Source of the DNA: CAYMOV01 sp964392085
GTDB lineage: Bacteria; Oederibacteriota; Muellerivitia; Muellerivitales; Muellerivitaceae
Reading direction: 5' to 3'
Assembly: GCA_964392085.1 (NCBI GenBank)
Contig: CAYMOV010000090.1
Span: forward strand, 1-9,607
Length of the DNA: 9,607 nucleotides
The notes under the pieces were generated by a model. That model did not search any database and was not told the DNA's origin. It saw nothing but the letters and a program-made list of their open reading frames with translations. The number at the start of each line of letters is the position of its first letter. Position 1 is the first letter of the stretch. Position numbers and translations under genes: made by a program. Shown here in pieces: positions 1 to 6,796 of the stretch.

Positions 1-2
1 CC

Positions 3-302
3 CCGGGGAACCGGGCCCAGGAATGGAAGCGCCAGCGCGAGGAGCGGCGGAACGCCCGGAACAAGAACCTGGGGTCGGACCAACAAACCCAGCGGGAAAA
101 CCGAGGGGCCGCGTCCCAGGCCGAACCGGAGCAGGGCGCACGAAAGGCCCGGCCCAGCCTGCTCCAACGGCTCCAGCAAATGAAGAAAAAAGGGAAGCCG
201 GTTGGACCGGCCGTCAAAGCGACTCCGACGCCGGGCCCGAAATCCAAAGGCCGCGGCCCGGGTCCCCAAAAGCGGCCTTGGAATAAGCGGGAGGGGGAAT
301 AA
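3..302 (+). CDS. C-terminal tail of an unidentified protein (5' end outside window)
   Basis: This open frame enters from the left edge and ends at TAA 300-302, giving about 99 residues with no start codon in view. I chose frame 3 because its codons have G or C in nearly every third position. The overlapping frame with an ATG at 23 lacks that pattern and gives an unstructured Pro/Gly/Ala product. The tail is strongly charged. It opens with an Arg/Glu/Gln-rich stretch (QEWKRQREERRNARNKN), likely helical, then a short helix around LLQRLQQMKKKGK, then a Lys/Pro/Gly-rich disordered end. Basic tails like this occur on RNA- or DNA-binding proteins such as helicases, but no domain is visible, so I assign no function. 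It is followed by 270 bases without a convincing gene. Confidence 0.6.
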   Translation, partial: PGNRAQEWKRQREERRNARNKNLGSDQQTQRENRGAASQAEPEQGARKARPSLLQRLQQMKKKGKPVGPAVKATPTPGPKSKGRGPGPQKRPWNKREGE

Positions 303-572
303 GCGGGGAGGGGTACCCCAGGCCGACCCTTAGTCCTTAACTTCTTGGGCTCGCCGATGACCCCGGCGTAGGCTGCGTAGTCCGTGATGGACTCTTGGCC
401 CAGACTTGGACGATCAAGGCGGCACATTGGTCTAAAAATATTGGAGTATTTCCAGGAGGTAATAACGCCCATTCCCCTAACGCCGGGCGACCCCTGGACC
501 CCGTTCGGGCGTCCAATCGTCCAGGGCCGGATCGGTCCGATCCCCTGATCATCCACGGCGTCCAAGGACCCC

Positions 573-1670
573 ATGAAAACCATTCGGTCGATCGCCGTCA
601 TCGGCGCCTTGTTCCTCCTATGCGGACCCCTGAAGGCCGATAAAGCCGGTAGGAAGCCCGTCCTGAGGCCGACCGCCGTAAAGCCCCTGGAGCTCTCCGC
701 CTGGCTGGCCTTCTGGGACGGTCCGACCCACCGGTCGTTCGAGTCCTTCAAGGCCCATGTGGGACGGTTGGCGCGGGTGTACCCGGAGGCCTACCTCACC
801 CAACCCGATGGAACGCCGGGCCGCGTCCTCTCCACCCGTCCGGAGGACCTGGCCCAAACGGTGGCCTTGGCCCACGCCCATGGCGTGAAGGTCCTCGGCC
901 AGGTGCAAAACTGGGACTACCGAACCAACGGCTTCGACGCGGTGCGGGTGGAGAAATTCCTCCGGGACAAGGGATCGCGTGAAAAACACATCAGCGCCCT
1001 CTTGTCCCTCGCCCAAGGCGACCACCTGGACGGCCTCTCGCTGGATTACGAGGGTTTGGGCGCGGTCGACCGCGACGCCTACAGCGCTTTCGTGTCGGAC
1101 CTTTGCGGCCGGGCCCACGCCTTGGGGATGCAGGTGGGGGTGGCCCTCTACGCCAAGGAGTCCGAGCCGGGCGGTTGGAGCGGGGCCCAATCCCAGGACG
1201 ACGCCGCGTTGGGGAAGGCCGCGGATGTCGTGCAGGTGATGACCTACGATTTCCACTGGGCCACGGGGCCCCCCGGCAGCCTGGCGCCCCCCGCCTGGTT
1301 CCGGTCCTCGGGGGCCTTCGCCGCGTCGCGGATCAACCCGGACAAGGTGGAACTCGGGGTGAACGCCTACGGCTACGCCTGGCGGCCGAAGGGGGAGACC
1401 CTCGGCTGGCAGTCCTTCCTGGCCCTGATCGCCCGATCGGGACGTCCCGTCCGGGATCCGGACACCCTCGAACTGAAGTTGTCCCTCCAGGACGGCGAGG
1501 CCTGGATGCCGGACGCCCGAACCTCGGGCTATAAATTCAAGATCGCCAGGGAATTAGGGGTCCGGGGGGTTCACCTGTTCGAGTTGGGGGAGGAGGACCC
1601 CGCCACCTGGAATGAATGGGACCGATCAAGCGCGGCCGGTAGCGGTCCATCCAACCCATCATGGCCCTGA
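573..1670 (+). CDS. Secreted glycoside hydrolase family 18 protein (chitinase/SleL-YaaH-like)
   Basis: This 365-residue protein has an N-terminal signal peptide (MKTIRS, then a hydrophobic core to about residue 20), so it is exported. The GH18 signature is clear. The segment HLDGLSLDYEG at 151-161 carries the DxxDxDxE-type motif, with D153, D158 and the catalytic acid E160. QVMTYD at 221-226 is the conserved beta-strand 6 motif that positions the substrate N-acetyl group. The end GVHLFELGEEDP (332-343) matches the final barrel strand of YaaH/SleL-type members, where the usual Trp is Phe. No LysM or other carbohydrate-binding module is present. GH18 enzymes hydrolyse beta-1,4-linked GlcNAc polymers (chitin or peptidoglycan-derived glycans) by substrate-assisted catalysis. 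The exact substrate is not readable. The ATG at 573 has an AAGGA Shine-Dalgarno four bases upstream. The gene appears monocistronic and converges on the DinB gene. Confidence 0.88.
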   Translation: MKTIRSIAVIGALFLLCGPLKADKAGRKPVLRPTAVKPLELSAWLAFWDGPTHRSFESFKAHVGRLARVYPEAYLTQPDGTPGRVLSTRPEDLAQTVALAHAHGVKVLGQVQNWDYRTNGFDAVRVEKFLRDKGSREKHISALLSLAQGDHLDGLSLDYEGLGAVDRDAYSAFVSDLCGRAHALGMQVGVALYAKESEPGGWSGAQSQDDAALGKAADVVQVMTYDFHWATGPPGSLAPPAWFRSSGAFAASRINPDKVELGVNAYGYAWRPKGETLGWQSFLALIARSGRPVRDPDTLELKLSLQDGEAWMPDARTSGYKFKIARELGVRGVHLFELGEEDPATWNEWDRSSAAGSGPSNPSWP

Positions 1671-1749
1671 CCGAAGGTCGCGGATGAGCCTGACGCCACT
1701 TTCAGGAATGGAGTGGTGAATCAAGCTCCCGGTGAAGCCGGACCGCCTT

Positions 1750-2235
1750 CTATTCCTTGATCTCCCGGCCTTCCCCGAGGAACGCCGTATAAGCGATGTA
1801 ATCCGTGGTGGGGCTCTTGCCGCCCGCCAGGGCGATCAGGGTGGCCAACTGTCCCCGGTGGTAGTGGCCGTGGTAAGCGACCTGGAACAGGATATTACCG
1901 ATCCTCTGCTCGAAAGTCCGGCCCTGGGTATTCTTGAACCGTAGGTCCTTCCCGAGGTCCCCCTCGGACAATCCCTTCAGGTAAGCCGCCCATATCCCAT
2001 GGAGTTCCCCGAGTTTGGATCCGCATTCCTCCACCCGATAGGGTGGCCAGGGGTCGGTATAACGCGATGAATCCTCATGGAGCAACCGAGAGAGCCAGAC
2101 GTCCTTGGCGAAGAGGATATGGCCGAAGATCTTCACGGCCTTCTCGGGAGGGGAGGCCAGGGCCTGGATCGCCTCCAGTGACTTTTGGTTGGCCCAATGG
2201 TCGTATTCGAAGTTCTTTCGGATCTGGTCGAGCAT
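1750..2235 (-). CDS. DinB/YfiT-family putative metal-dependent protein
   Basis: This is a four-helix-bundle DinB-superfamily protein of 161 residues, a typical length. The family's metal-binding histidine triad is visible: H39 in the segment GHILFAKDVW, then H122 and H126 in HGHYHRGQ, the family's hallmark HxxxHRGQ motif. The N-terminus (MLDQIRKNFEYDHWAN) and the C-terminal TDYIAY segment also match. I chose the ATG at 2235 because it has GGAGG five bases upstream and gives the usual N-terminus. An in-frame ATG at 2259 would add eight residues but has no ribosome-binding site. Some relatives are thiol-dependent transferases (bacillithiol, mycothiol or glutathione), but most have no known reaction, so the substrate is unassigned. 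The gene lies 62 bases downstream of a frameshifted small gene and may have its own promoter at 2295-2324. It converges on the GH18 gene. Confidence 0.9.
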   Translation of the reverse strand: MLDQIRKNFEYDHWANQKSLEAIQALASPPEKAVKIFGHILFAKDVWLSRLLHEDSSRYTDPWPPYRVEECGSKLGELHGIWAAYLKGLSEGDLGKDLRFKNTQGRTFEQRIGNILFQVAYHGHYHRGQLATLIALAGGKSPTTDYIAYTAFLGEGREIKE

Positions 2236-2294
2236 GGCGGCCTCCGGGTCGGCTCCCATAAAAGGGCCGGCGAGTTTTGTGTGGAGAGGCCGTT

Positions 2295-2324
2295 ATTTTA
2301 GGGAGGCGTCCGACCGGAAACCAA
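2295..2324 (-). promoter_or_regulatory. Possible sigma-70-type promoter for the DinB gene
   Basis: On the minus strand a TTGGTT box (2324-2319) and a TAAAAT box (2300-2295, five of six consensus bases) are separated by 18 bases. The implied start is about 50 bases upstream of the DinB start codon. The -35 match is weak, so this is tentative. It would let the DinB gene be transcribed independently of the upstream operon. Confidence 0.28.
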
Positions 2325-2482
2325 GGGTGGATCGAAGGCGGCTTTCCGATCCCTGGGGCTTTCCCGCCAAACCTGGAGGGCGATCTCCTCGCGCCGAAGT
2401 TCCTCGGCCATCCAGAGGCGGCCCAATCCTCGTCCGACGCCAGGAACGAGGGCGGGAGCGGGATCTGGGGGCCGGGGTTCAT
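2298..2482 (-). pseudogene. Small gene at the end of the thioredoxin-like operon, apparently frameshifted
   Basis: An ATG at 2482 overlaps the TGA of the preceding gene as ATGA and has AGGGA five bases upstream. The frame reads MNPGPQIPLPPSFLASDEDW with good codon bias, then degenerates into a Gly/Pro/Arg-rich product that would run into the DinB gene. The coding signal continues in the other frame as LWMAEELRREEIALQVWRE and reaches a TAA at 2298. Restoring one base near 2420-2424 (a GGGCC run) joins the parts into a coherent protein of about 61 residues. Explanations are a real one-base deletion, an assembly error in a GC-rich run, or -1 recoding; no classic slippery heptamer is evident. A separate 37-residue start at 2411 is less likely. 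The product matches nothing I recognise. Confidence 0.45.
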
Positions 2483-2865
2483 GGGTTTCCCTTGAAGACC
2501 CGGGGGGCCAAGGGCACCGGAGGGTTGTTGAGCATCTCCAAGGCCCGGCGGGATGCGGTGTGGAACTGGAGGACATGACCGCCGAGGAAGAGCGCCACCA
2601 CGGGGGGCTCCGGGAGGAATAGTGATTTCACCAGGTCGGGATCCCGCTCGCATGAATGCTCGGGGAGGCTGCCGCGCTGGGCGTCGCCGTCCAGCAGGCA
2701 TAATTTCACGGGGAGGCCCCATTCCACCGGGATCCGGTCCAGGAGAAGGTCCGTGAAGGGGAGGACGGCGGAGCCCGAGACGCGGACATCCACCAGGACG
2801 GGGCGACCCGCCCCCAAGACCTCGCGGTCCACGTTCAGCGGATGGATCGGGAGGAGGGCGGTCAT
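2479..2865 (-). CDS. Thioredoxin-fold protein lacking both active-site cysteines
   Basis: This 128-residue protein follows the thioredoxin layout. RPVLVDV (21-27) aligns with the central strand and buried Asp of thioredoxin. The active-site CXXC is replaced by S32-A-V-L35. LPEPPVVALFLGG (84-96) aligns with the cis-proline loop and the following strand. Only two cysteines remain, C56 and C72, neither in the catalytic position, so it cannot run the normal dithiol exchange. A binding, chaperone or scaffold role is possible, as for other redox-inactive thioredoxin folds such as hydrogenase HyaE/HupG, but no hydrogenase genes are in view. The ATG at 2865 overlaps the TGA of the upstream thioredoxin-like gene by four bases (ATGA) and has AGGGA eight bases upstream. 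An open frame that extends upstream within the previous gene lacks coding character. The fold assignment rests on motif order and is moderately secure. Confidence 0.68.
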   Translation of the reverse strand: MTALLPIHPLNVDREVLGAGRPVLVDVRVSGSAVLPFTDLLLDRIPVEWGLPVKLCLLDGDAQRGSLPEHSCERDPDLVKSLFLPEPPVVALFLGGHVLQFHTASRRALEMLNNPPVPLAPRVFKGNP

Positions 2866-3209
2866 CGGGAGCTTCCCTGGTGGGCCCCACGCCCCGAGGC
2901 CAAGAGCAGGTCCATCAGGCGGCGGTAGCGGTCCGGCCCCAGGCAGGCCCCTGTGACGCGGCCGTCCTGGAACCAGATCAGGGTGGGCAGGTCGATGATG
3001 CGGTACCGCAGGGCCAATTCGGGATGGTCTTGGGCGTTGACCGTCCCCAAAACGGCCTCGCCGGCCGCGGCGACCAACCGGGCGTACCAATCGCCCGAAA
3101 GGACCGGGACGGAACACCAAGGCCCCCGGAAATCCACCAGGATCGTCCCGCGGGCCTGGAGGACGGACTCTTCCCAGTTGCCCGGGTGGAACTGCCTTTG
3201 GGGGGACAT
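2862..3209 (-). CDS. Thioredoxin-like protein with a monothiol CSVP active site
   Basis: This 115-residue protein matches thioredoxin in length and order. TILVDF places the buried Asp at D26. PWCSVP follows at 30-35, then HPELALRYRIIDLPTL with the cis-proline at P75 and the strand IWFQDGRV. In thioredoxin numbering C32 is kept but the resolving C35 is proline, and W28 is arginine. It therefore cannot form the usual intramolecular disulfide. It could act as a monothiol, trap mixed disulfides, or simply bind a partner. No signal peptide is present, so it is likely cytoplasmic. The ATG at 3209 has GGAGG eight bases upstream and lies one base after the stop of the preceding gene. Its own stop overlaps the next thioredoxin-like gene. 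The pair may be an ancient tandem duplication in which both copies lost standard redox chemistry. Confidence 0.85.
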   Translation of the reverse strand: MSPQRQFHPGNWEESVLQARGTILVDFRGPWCSVPVLSGDWYARLVAAAGEAVLGTVNAQDHPELALRYRIIDLPTLIWFQDGRVTGACLGPDRYRRLMDLLLASGRGAHQGSSR

Positions 3210-3210
3210 G

Positions 3211-3645
3211 TCAGCGGCCTCCCCGGTTCGCGGCGCTCGGGGCGGGCGGGATCAGGCGTTCCAGCAGGAACAACTCCAGGCGCAACGCGGCCGGGTTGAG
3301 CCGGACCTTCACGTCGTCCAGGTCGGCCCAGGGGTCCTGGGCGGCGGCCACCAGGGGGCCCAAGAGGGCGTACCAGGCCACGACCAGCTTGCGGTCCGGG
3401 ACGTCGGACAGCTCCATGAGGGTTTCCATCCGCTCCAGCGCCGGGCGGAGTGATACCCTTCCGCGGCGGTAATCCTGGACCACGCGGAGCATCCGGCGCC
3501 AGTTGATCATCTTGATGTCCGTCAAGGGTTTCCCCCCCGGACGGCGGTCCTCCGTTTCCTCGGGAGCCGGGAAAGCCGGGCGATTCCTTTGGGGGGGCAG
3601 CTGGTCGCCGGTGCCGTTGGGGGCGTTCCCCATGGCCGGCGCCAT
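3211..3645 (-). CDS. Conserved-looking 144-residue protein of unknown function
   Basis: I do not recognise this family. The first 45 or so residues are Pro/Gly/Asn-rich and probably disordered. From about residue 46 (MINWRRMLRVVQDYRRGRV) the protein becomes helical, with regular heptad-like spacing through VSLRPALERMETLMEL, then VVAWYALLGPLVAAAQD, then RLNPAALRLELFLLERL. No signal peptide, metal motif or cysteine is present. The ATG at 3645 overlaps the TGA of the Crp/Fnr gene (TGATG), a re-initiation arrangement, and codon bias is strong from the first codon. Starts at 3633 or 3510 are possible but have less support. The stop is followed after one base by the ATG of the thioredoxin-like gene. 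Its position between a regulator and two thioredoxin folds suggests a partner or adaptor role, which is inference only. Confidence 0.82.
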   Translation of the reverse strand: MAPAMGNAPNGTGDQLPPQRNRPAFPAPEETEDRRPGGKPLTDIKMINWRRMLRVVQDYRRGRVSLRPALERMETLMELSDVPDRKLVVAWYALLGPLVAAAQDPWADLDDVKVRLNPAALRLELFLLERLIPPAPSAANRGGR

Positions 3646-4337
3646 CAGGCGGCCAACCGGGCGGCCAAGGCCTTCCGGTCCCTCACGGTGATGAGGCCGC
3701 GCGTGCTGGAGACGAGGCCCGCGGCTTCCAGGTGGACGAAGGTGCGGATGGCGGTCTCCACGGTGGTGCCGGCCATCTCGGCGAGGGCCCGGCGCGTAAG
3801 GGGGATCGCGTCCCCATAGTCCTTCACGAGCTCCAACAGGATCCGGAGGATGCGCTTCTCCACGGTTTCCTGCTCGAAGGCCTGGGTGTCCTTGGCGACG
3901 CGCAGGCGCCGCGAGATCTGGCCCACCAGGGCGGCCGAGACCTTGGCGTAGCGGGCCGCGAGGGCCAAAAAGTCCTGGGTGGGCATCCGTAGCGCGATGA
4001 CGTCCTCGGCGGCGGCGGCGTTGCAGGGATGCGATCCGCCCCCCAGGCAGCAGCAGGACCCGAACATCTGGCCCTGGCCCACCATGCAGAGGGTTTGGCA
4101 GCGGCCGGTTGAGGTGTCCACCGTGGCCTTCACGTGCCCCGACTTGACGAACCAGACGTACAGGGCCGGGTCGCCCGAGAGGTAGATGCCCTCCCCCTTC
4201 GCGAATTTCTTCTCCACCATGCGCCCCTCCAGGTCCTTCAGGGCGTCCTCGGGCAGGCCCTGGAAGACCTCCATCGTCCCGAGGAAATTCCGGGGTTGCG
4301 GTCGGTAGGTCCTGGGCTCGGGATGCAGGGTCAGCAT
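3645..4337 (-). CDS. Crp/Fnr-family transcriptional regulator with an internal cysteine cluster
   Basis: This 230-residue protein has an N-terminal cyclic-nucleotide-binding-type beta-roll (about 25-120), a dimerisation helix (about 125-165) and a C-terminal winged helix-turn-helix (about 178-220). In the probable recognition helix, TTVETAIRTF, E194 and R198 correspond to the FNR/CRP DNA-contacting Glu and Arg. The beta-roll has the expected glycines (KSGHVK, MVGQGQMFG). The phosphate-binding segment is replaced by SCCCLGGGSHPC, and the cysteines are C80, C84, C95, C96, C97 and C105. FNR's N-terminal iron-sulfur cysteines are absent. The residues that bind cAMP in CRP are not preserved, so the ligand could be a metal, a cluster, haem or a thiol oxidant. 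The ATG has GAGGAGG upstream, and the preceding receiver gene stops inside that site. The gene lies in the sigma-54-linked operon and may regulate it. Confidence 0.92.
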   Translation of the reverse strand: MLTLHPEPRTYRPQPRNFLGTMEVFQGLPEDALKDLEGRMVEKKFAKGEGIYLSGDPALYVWFVKSGHVKATVDTSTGRCQTLCMVGQGQMFGSCCCLGGGSHPCNAAAAEDVIALRMPTQDFLALAARYAKVSAALVGQISRRLRVAKDTQAFEQETVEKRILRILLELVKDYGDAIPLTRRALAEMAGTTVETAIRTFVHLEAAGLVSSTRGLITVRDRKALAARLAA

Positions 4338-4347
4338 GACGTCCTCC

Positions 4348-4767
4348 TCAATGACTGGTTTTGGATTCCGAATGAAGGGCCGTTGGGGCCGCGGCCGGGT
4401 GATCCAGGAAACCGGCCACCCAGGCCGGGAAAGCGCGGGTATCGAGGGGTTTGCGCAGGTAGCCCACGCATCCGGCGGCCCTGGCCCGGGCCTCGTCGCC
4501 GGGCCGGTCGTCGGAGGAGAGGAGGACGAAGGCGACCTCGCGGTGCCGGGGGTCGGCCTTGAGGCGCTTCACCAAGGCCAGGCCGCTCTGGTCCCCCAGG
4601 CGGTTGTCCACCAGAACCAGGCGGGGACGGAAGGCCTCGGCGGCCAGGACGGCCTCCTCGGCGTTCTCGGCGGTGGCCACCTGGTAGCGCTCGATCTTCA
4701 GCAGCACCTGGATGAGCTTCCGGTTGAGGTTGTTATCGTCCACGATGAGGATGGGTTCGTTCGACAT
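4348..4767 (-). CDS. Single-domain response regulator (CheY/DivK-like receiver)
   Basis: This 139-residue protein is one receiver domain with no output domain. The acidic pair is D10/D11 (ILIVDDNN), the phosphoacceptor is D54 in LVLVDNRL, the switch residue is S84 in VLLSSD, and the conserved lysine is K106 in YLRKPLD. The GCVGYLRKPLDTRAF segment resembles DivK and, closely, the receiver at 6797-7168, so the two are probably paralogues. The C-terminus is a short polar tail. The ATG at 4767 starts the MSNEPILIVDD consensus. The frame stays open upstream to 4989 but crosses a sigma-54 promoter and repeats, so the longer start is wrong. It is the first gene after the promoter at 4806-4821, and its stop lies ten bases before the Crp/Fnr start. 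It may carry phosphate between the kinase and another protein, or report to the Crp/Fnr protein. Confidence 0.92.
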   Translation of the reverse strand: MSNEPILIVDDNNLNRKLIQVLLKIERYQVATAENAEEAVLAAEAFRPRLVLVDNRLGDQSGLALVKRLKADPRHREVAFVLLSSDDRPGDEARARAAGCVGYLRKPLDTRAFPAWVAGFLDHPAAAPTALHSESKTSH

Positions 4768-4805
4768 GGTCGGTTCCGCTTCCTTTCGACTTCCATTCCC
4801 TCTAG

Positions 4806-4821
4806 TGCAAGGGCGGTGCCA
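4806..4821 (-). promoter_or_regulatory. Near-consensus sigma-54 (-24/-12) promoter for the receiver-Crp/Fnr operon
   Basis: The minus strand reads TGGCAC, then CGCCC, then TTGCA. This matches the RpoN consensus TGGCAC-N5-TTGCW exactly, with ten bases between the invariant GG (-24) and GC (-12). The preceding base is T, as preferred. The predicted start near 4796 leaves a leader of about 30 bases before the ATG at 4767. The next gene upstream encodes a sigma-54 activator, which strengthens the assignment. Confidence 0.82.
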
Positions 4822-4830
4822 AGGTGAAAG

Positions 4831-4853
4831 GCTGGAAACAATGGGTTTCCAGC
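4831..4853. promoter_or_regulatory. Perfect 9-bp dyad (candidate operator or activator site)
   Basis: The arms GCTGGAAAC (4831-4839) and GTTTCCAGC (4845-4853) are exact inverted repeats around a five-base centre. The 23-bp length suits a dimeric helix-turn-helix protein. The centre lies about 46 bases upstream of the predicted sigma-54 start and just upstream of the -24 box. Candidate ligands are the NtrC-like protein (Fis-type HTH) and the operon's own Crp/Fnr protein. No T-run follows on either strand, which argues against a terminator. Confidence 0.55.
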
Positions 4854-4880
4854 GGCGGAGGGAGGGGATCCGGGCGGGCG

Positions 4881-4900
4881 CGCCATGGCGACGGCGCCAT
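4881..4900. promoter_or_regulatory. Overlapping palindromes at an enhancer-like distance
   Basis: CGCCATGGCG (4881-4890) is a perfect 10-bp palindrome. It overlaps a second dyad made of ATGGCG (4885-4890) and CGCCAT (4895-4900) with a four-base spacer. The site is about 85-105 bases upstream of the predicted sigma-54 start, the usual range for upstream activator sequences. GC-rich DNA yields such dyads by chance, so confidence is low. Confidence 0.3.
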
Positions 4901-4914
4901 AACTGCGGGCTCTG

Positions 4915-4995
4915 GGCGGTCAGCGGTCGGCTGTCGGCGAAGCCTAAACCAAAAGCCAAATCAAGCGGATGGCGATTAGCGGATAGCAACGGCTA
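4915..4995. repeat. Degenerate short-unit repeat tract in the intergenic region
   Basis: The tract contains irregular repeats of GCGGTC/GTCGGC-type units (AGCGGTCGGCTGTCGGC), then a second set built on AGCGGAT, which occurs twice in AGCGGATGGCGATTAGCGGAT. Base composition here drops from the GC-rich gene pattern. It is non-coding and of unknown role, and it fills part of the gene-free stretch 4768-5246 between the promoter region and the repeat element. Confidence 0.4.
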
Positions 4996-5060
4996 AGGCA
5001 TGAAATAAAGCCGCGGGCGGCCGTCTGCGGATGAATGAGGAACCCCTCATAAAACATCTT

Positions 5061-5182
5061 CGCCACAATGGACTCGATGGACCCAATGGTTTGATGTTTT
5101 AAATCCAAGTTGAAAAGACGAAAAATGCCTTGGACTCCCATCGTTGAGCCAATGTGGTCATGGTGACCATCGTGGTAAATGG
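5061..5182. repeat. Intergenic inverted-repeat element, copy 1
   Basis: The left arm at 5061-5090 (CGCCACAATGGACTCGATGG and onward) and the right arm at 5150-5182 (ending GACCATCGTGGTAAATGG) are imperfect inverted repeats built from CCACAATGG/CCATYGTGG units around an A/T-richer centre. The same element lies at 6661-6781. The right-arm ends of the two copies (5156-5182 and 6755-6781) agree at 22 of 27 positions, and the left arms at about 22 of 30. It follows the NtrC-like gene. No transposase or coding function is apparent, and an open frame across it (4944-5216, minus) has no coding bias. It may be a REP- or MITE-like sequence or a transcript-stabilising hairpin. Confidence 0.6.
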
Positions 5183-5246
5183 GTTTTCGTTCCCGGGCCT
5201 TGTTGGAACTTTCCACGGCTCAAAACCCGTAAGTCGACGCTCTCGC

Positions 5247-6626
<1,380 letters not shown>

Positions 6627-6660
6627 TACCTAGGTCGGATTTCCAACCAAAACACCTTTT

Positions 6661-6781
6661 AACCACAATGGACCCAAAGGTCCCCATGATCCCAATGAAA
6701 GGGATGATCCCAAGCGGAGGCTGATGGGGACGGTCTTCGGCGTTTGACCATTGTGGCCATCGTGTCCATTGTGGTGAATGG
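6661..6781. repeat. Intergenic inverted-repeat element, copy 2
   Basis: The ends carry a perfect 12-bp inverted repeat, ACCACAATGGAC (6662-6673) and GTCCATTGTGGT (6764-6775), inside longer imperfect arms (6661-6697 and 6745-6781). The centre holds further small dyads such as CCCAATGAAAGGG. It fills the gap between the DivK-like receiver gene and the NtrC-like gene, both on the minus strand, and is homologous to the element at 5061-5182. The whole transcript would fold into a long imperfect hairpin, so attenuation or mRNA processing between the two genes is possible. Confidence 0.62.
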
Positions 6782-6796
6782 TCGCGCCGTTCGGTC

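Noticed and set aside
23..286. Plus-strand 87-residue open frame at the left edge
   Set aside because: Frame 3 over the same bases has far better third-position G/C and a plausible charged tail. This frame gives a disordered Pro/Gly/Ala product.
618..1256. Minus-strand open frame of 212 residues inside the GH18 gene
   Set aside because: It is the complement of the signal peptide, catalytic motif and barrel strands of the GH18 gene. Its composition is shadow-like.
1671..1749. Possible bidirectional terminator between the convergent GH18 and DinB genes
   Set aside because: Only short stems are present (CCACT/AGTGG, CCGG/CCGG), with no T-run on either side, so an intrinsic terminator cannot be supported.
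2075..2890. Minus-strand open frame of 271 residues spanning the end of the thioredoxin operon and the DinB start
   Set aside because: It runs out of frame through the second thioredoxin-like gene and the DinB gene. Only the short part from 2482 has coding character, and that is annotated as the frameshifted gene.
4944..5216. Minus-strand open frame of 90 residues across the repeat element
   Set aside because: Its residues derive from the CCACAATGG-type repeats and the degenerate tract. Codon bias is absent and no ribosome-binding site is present.
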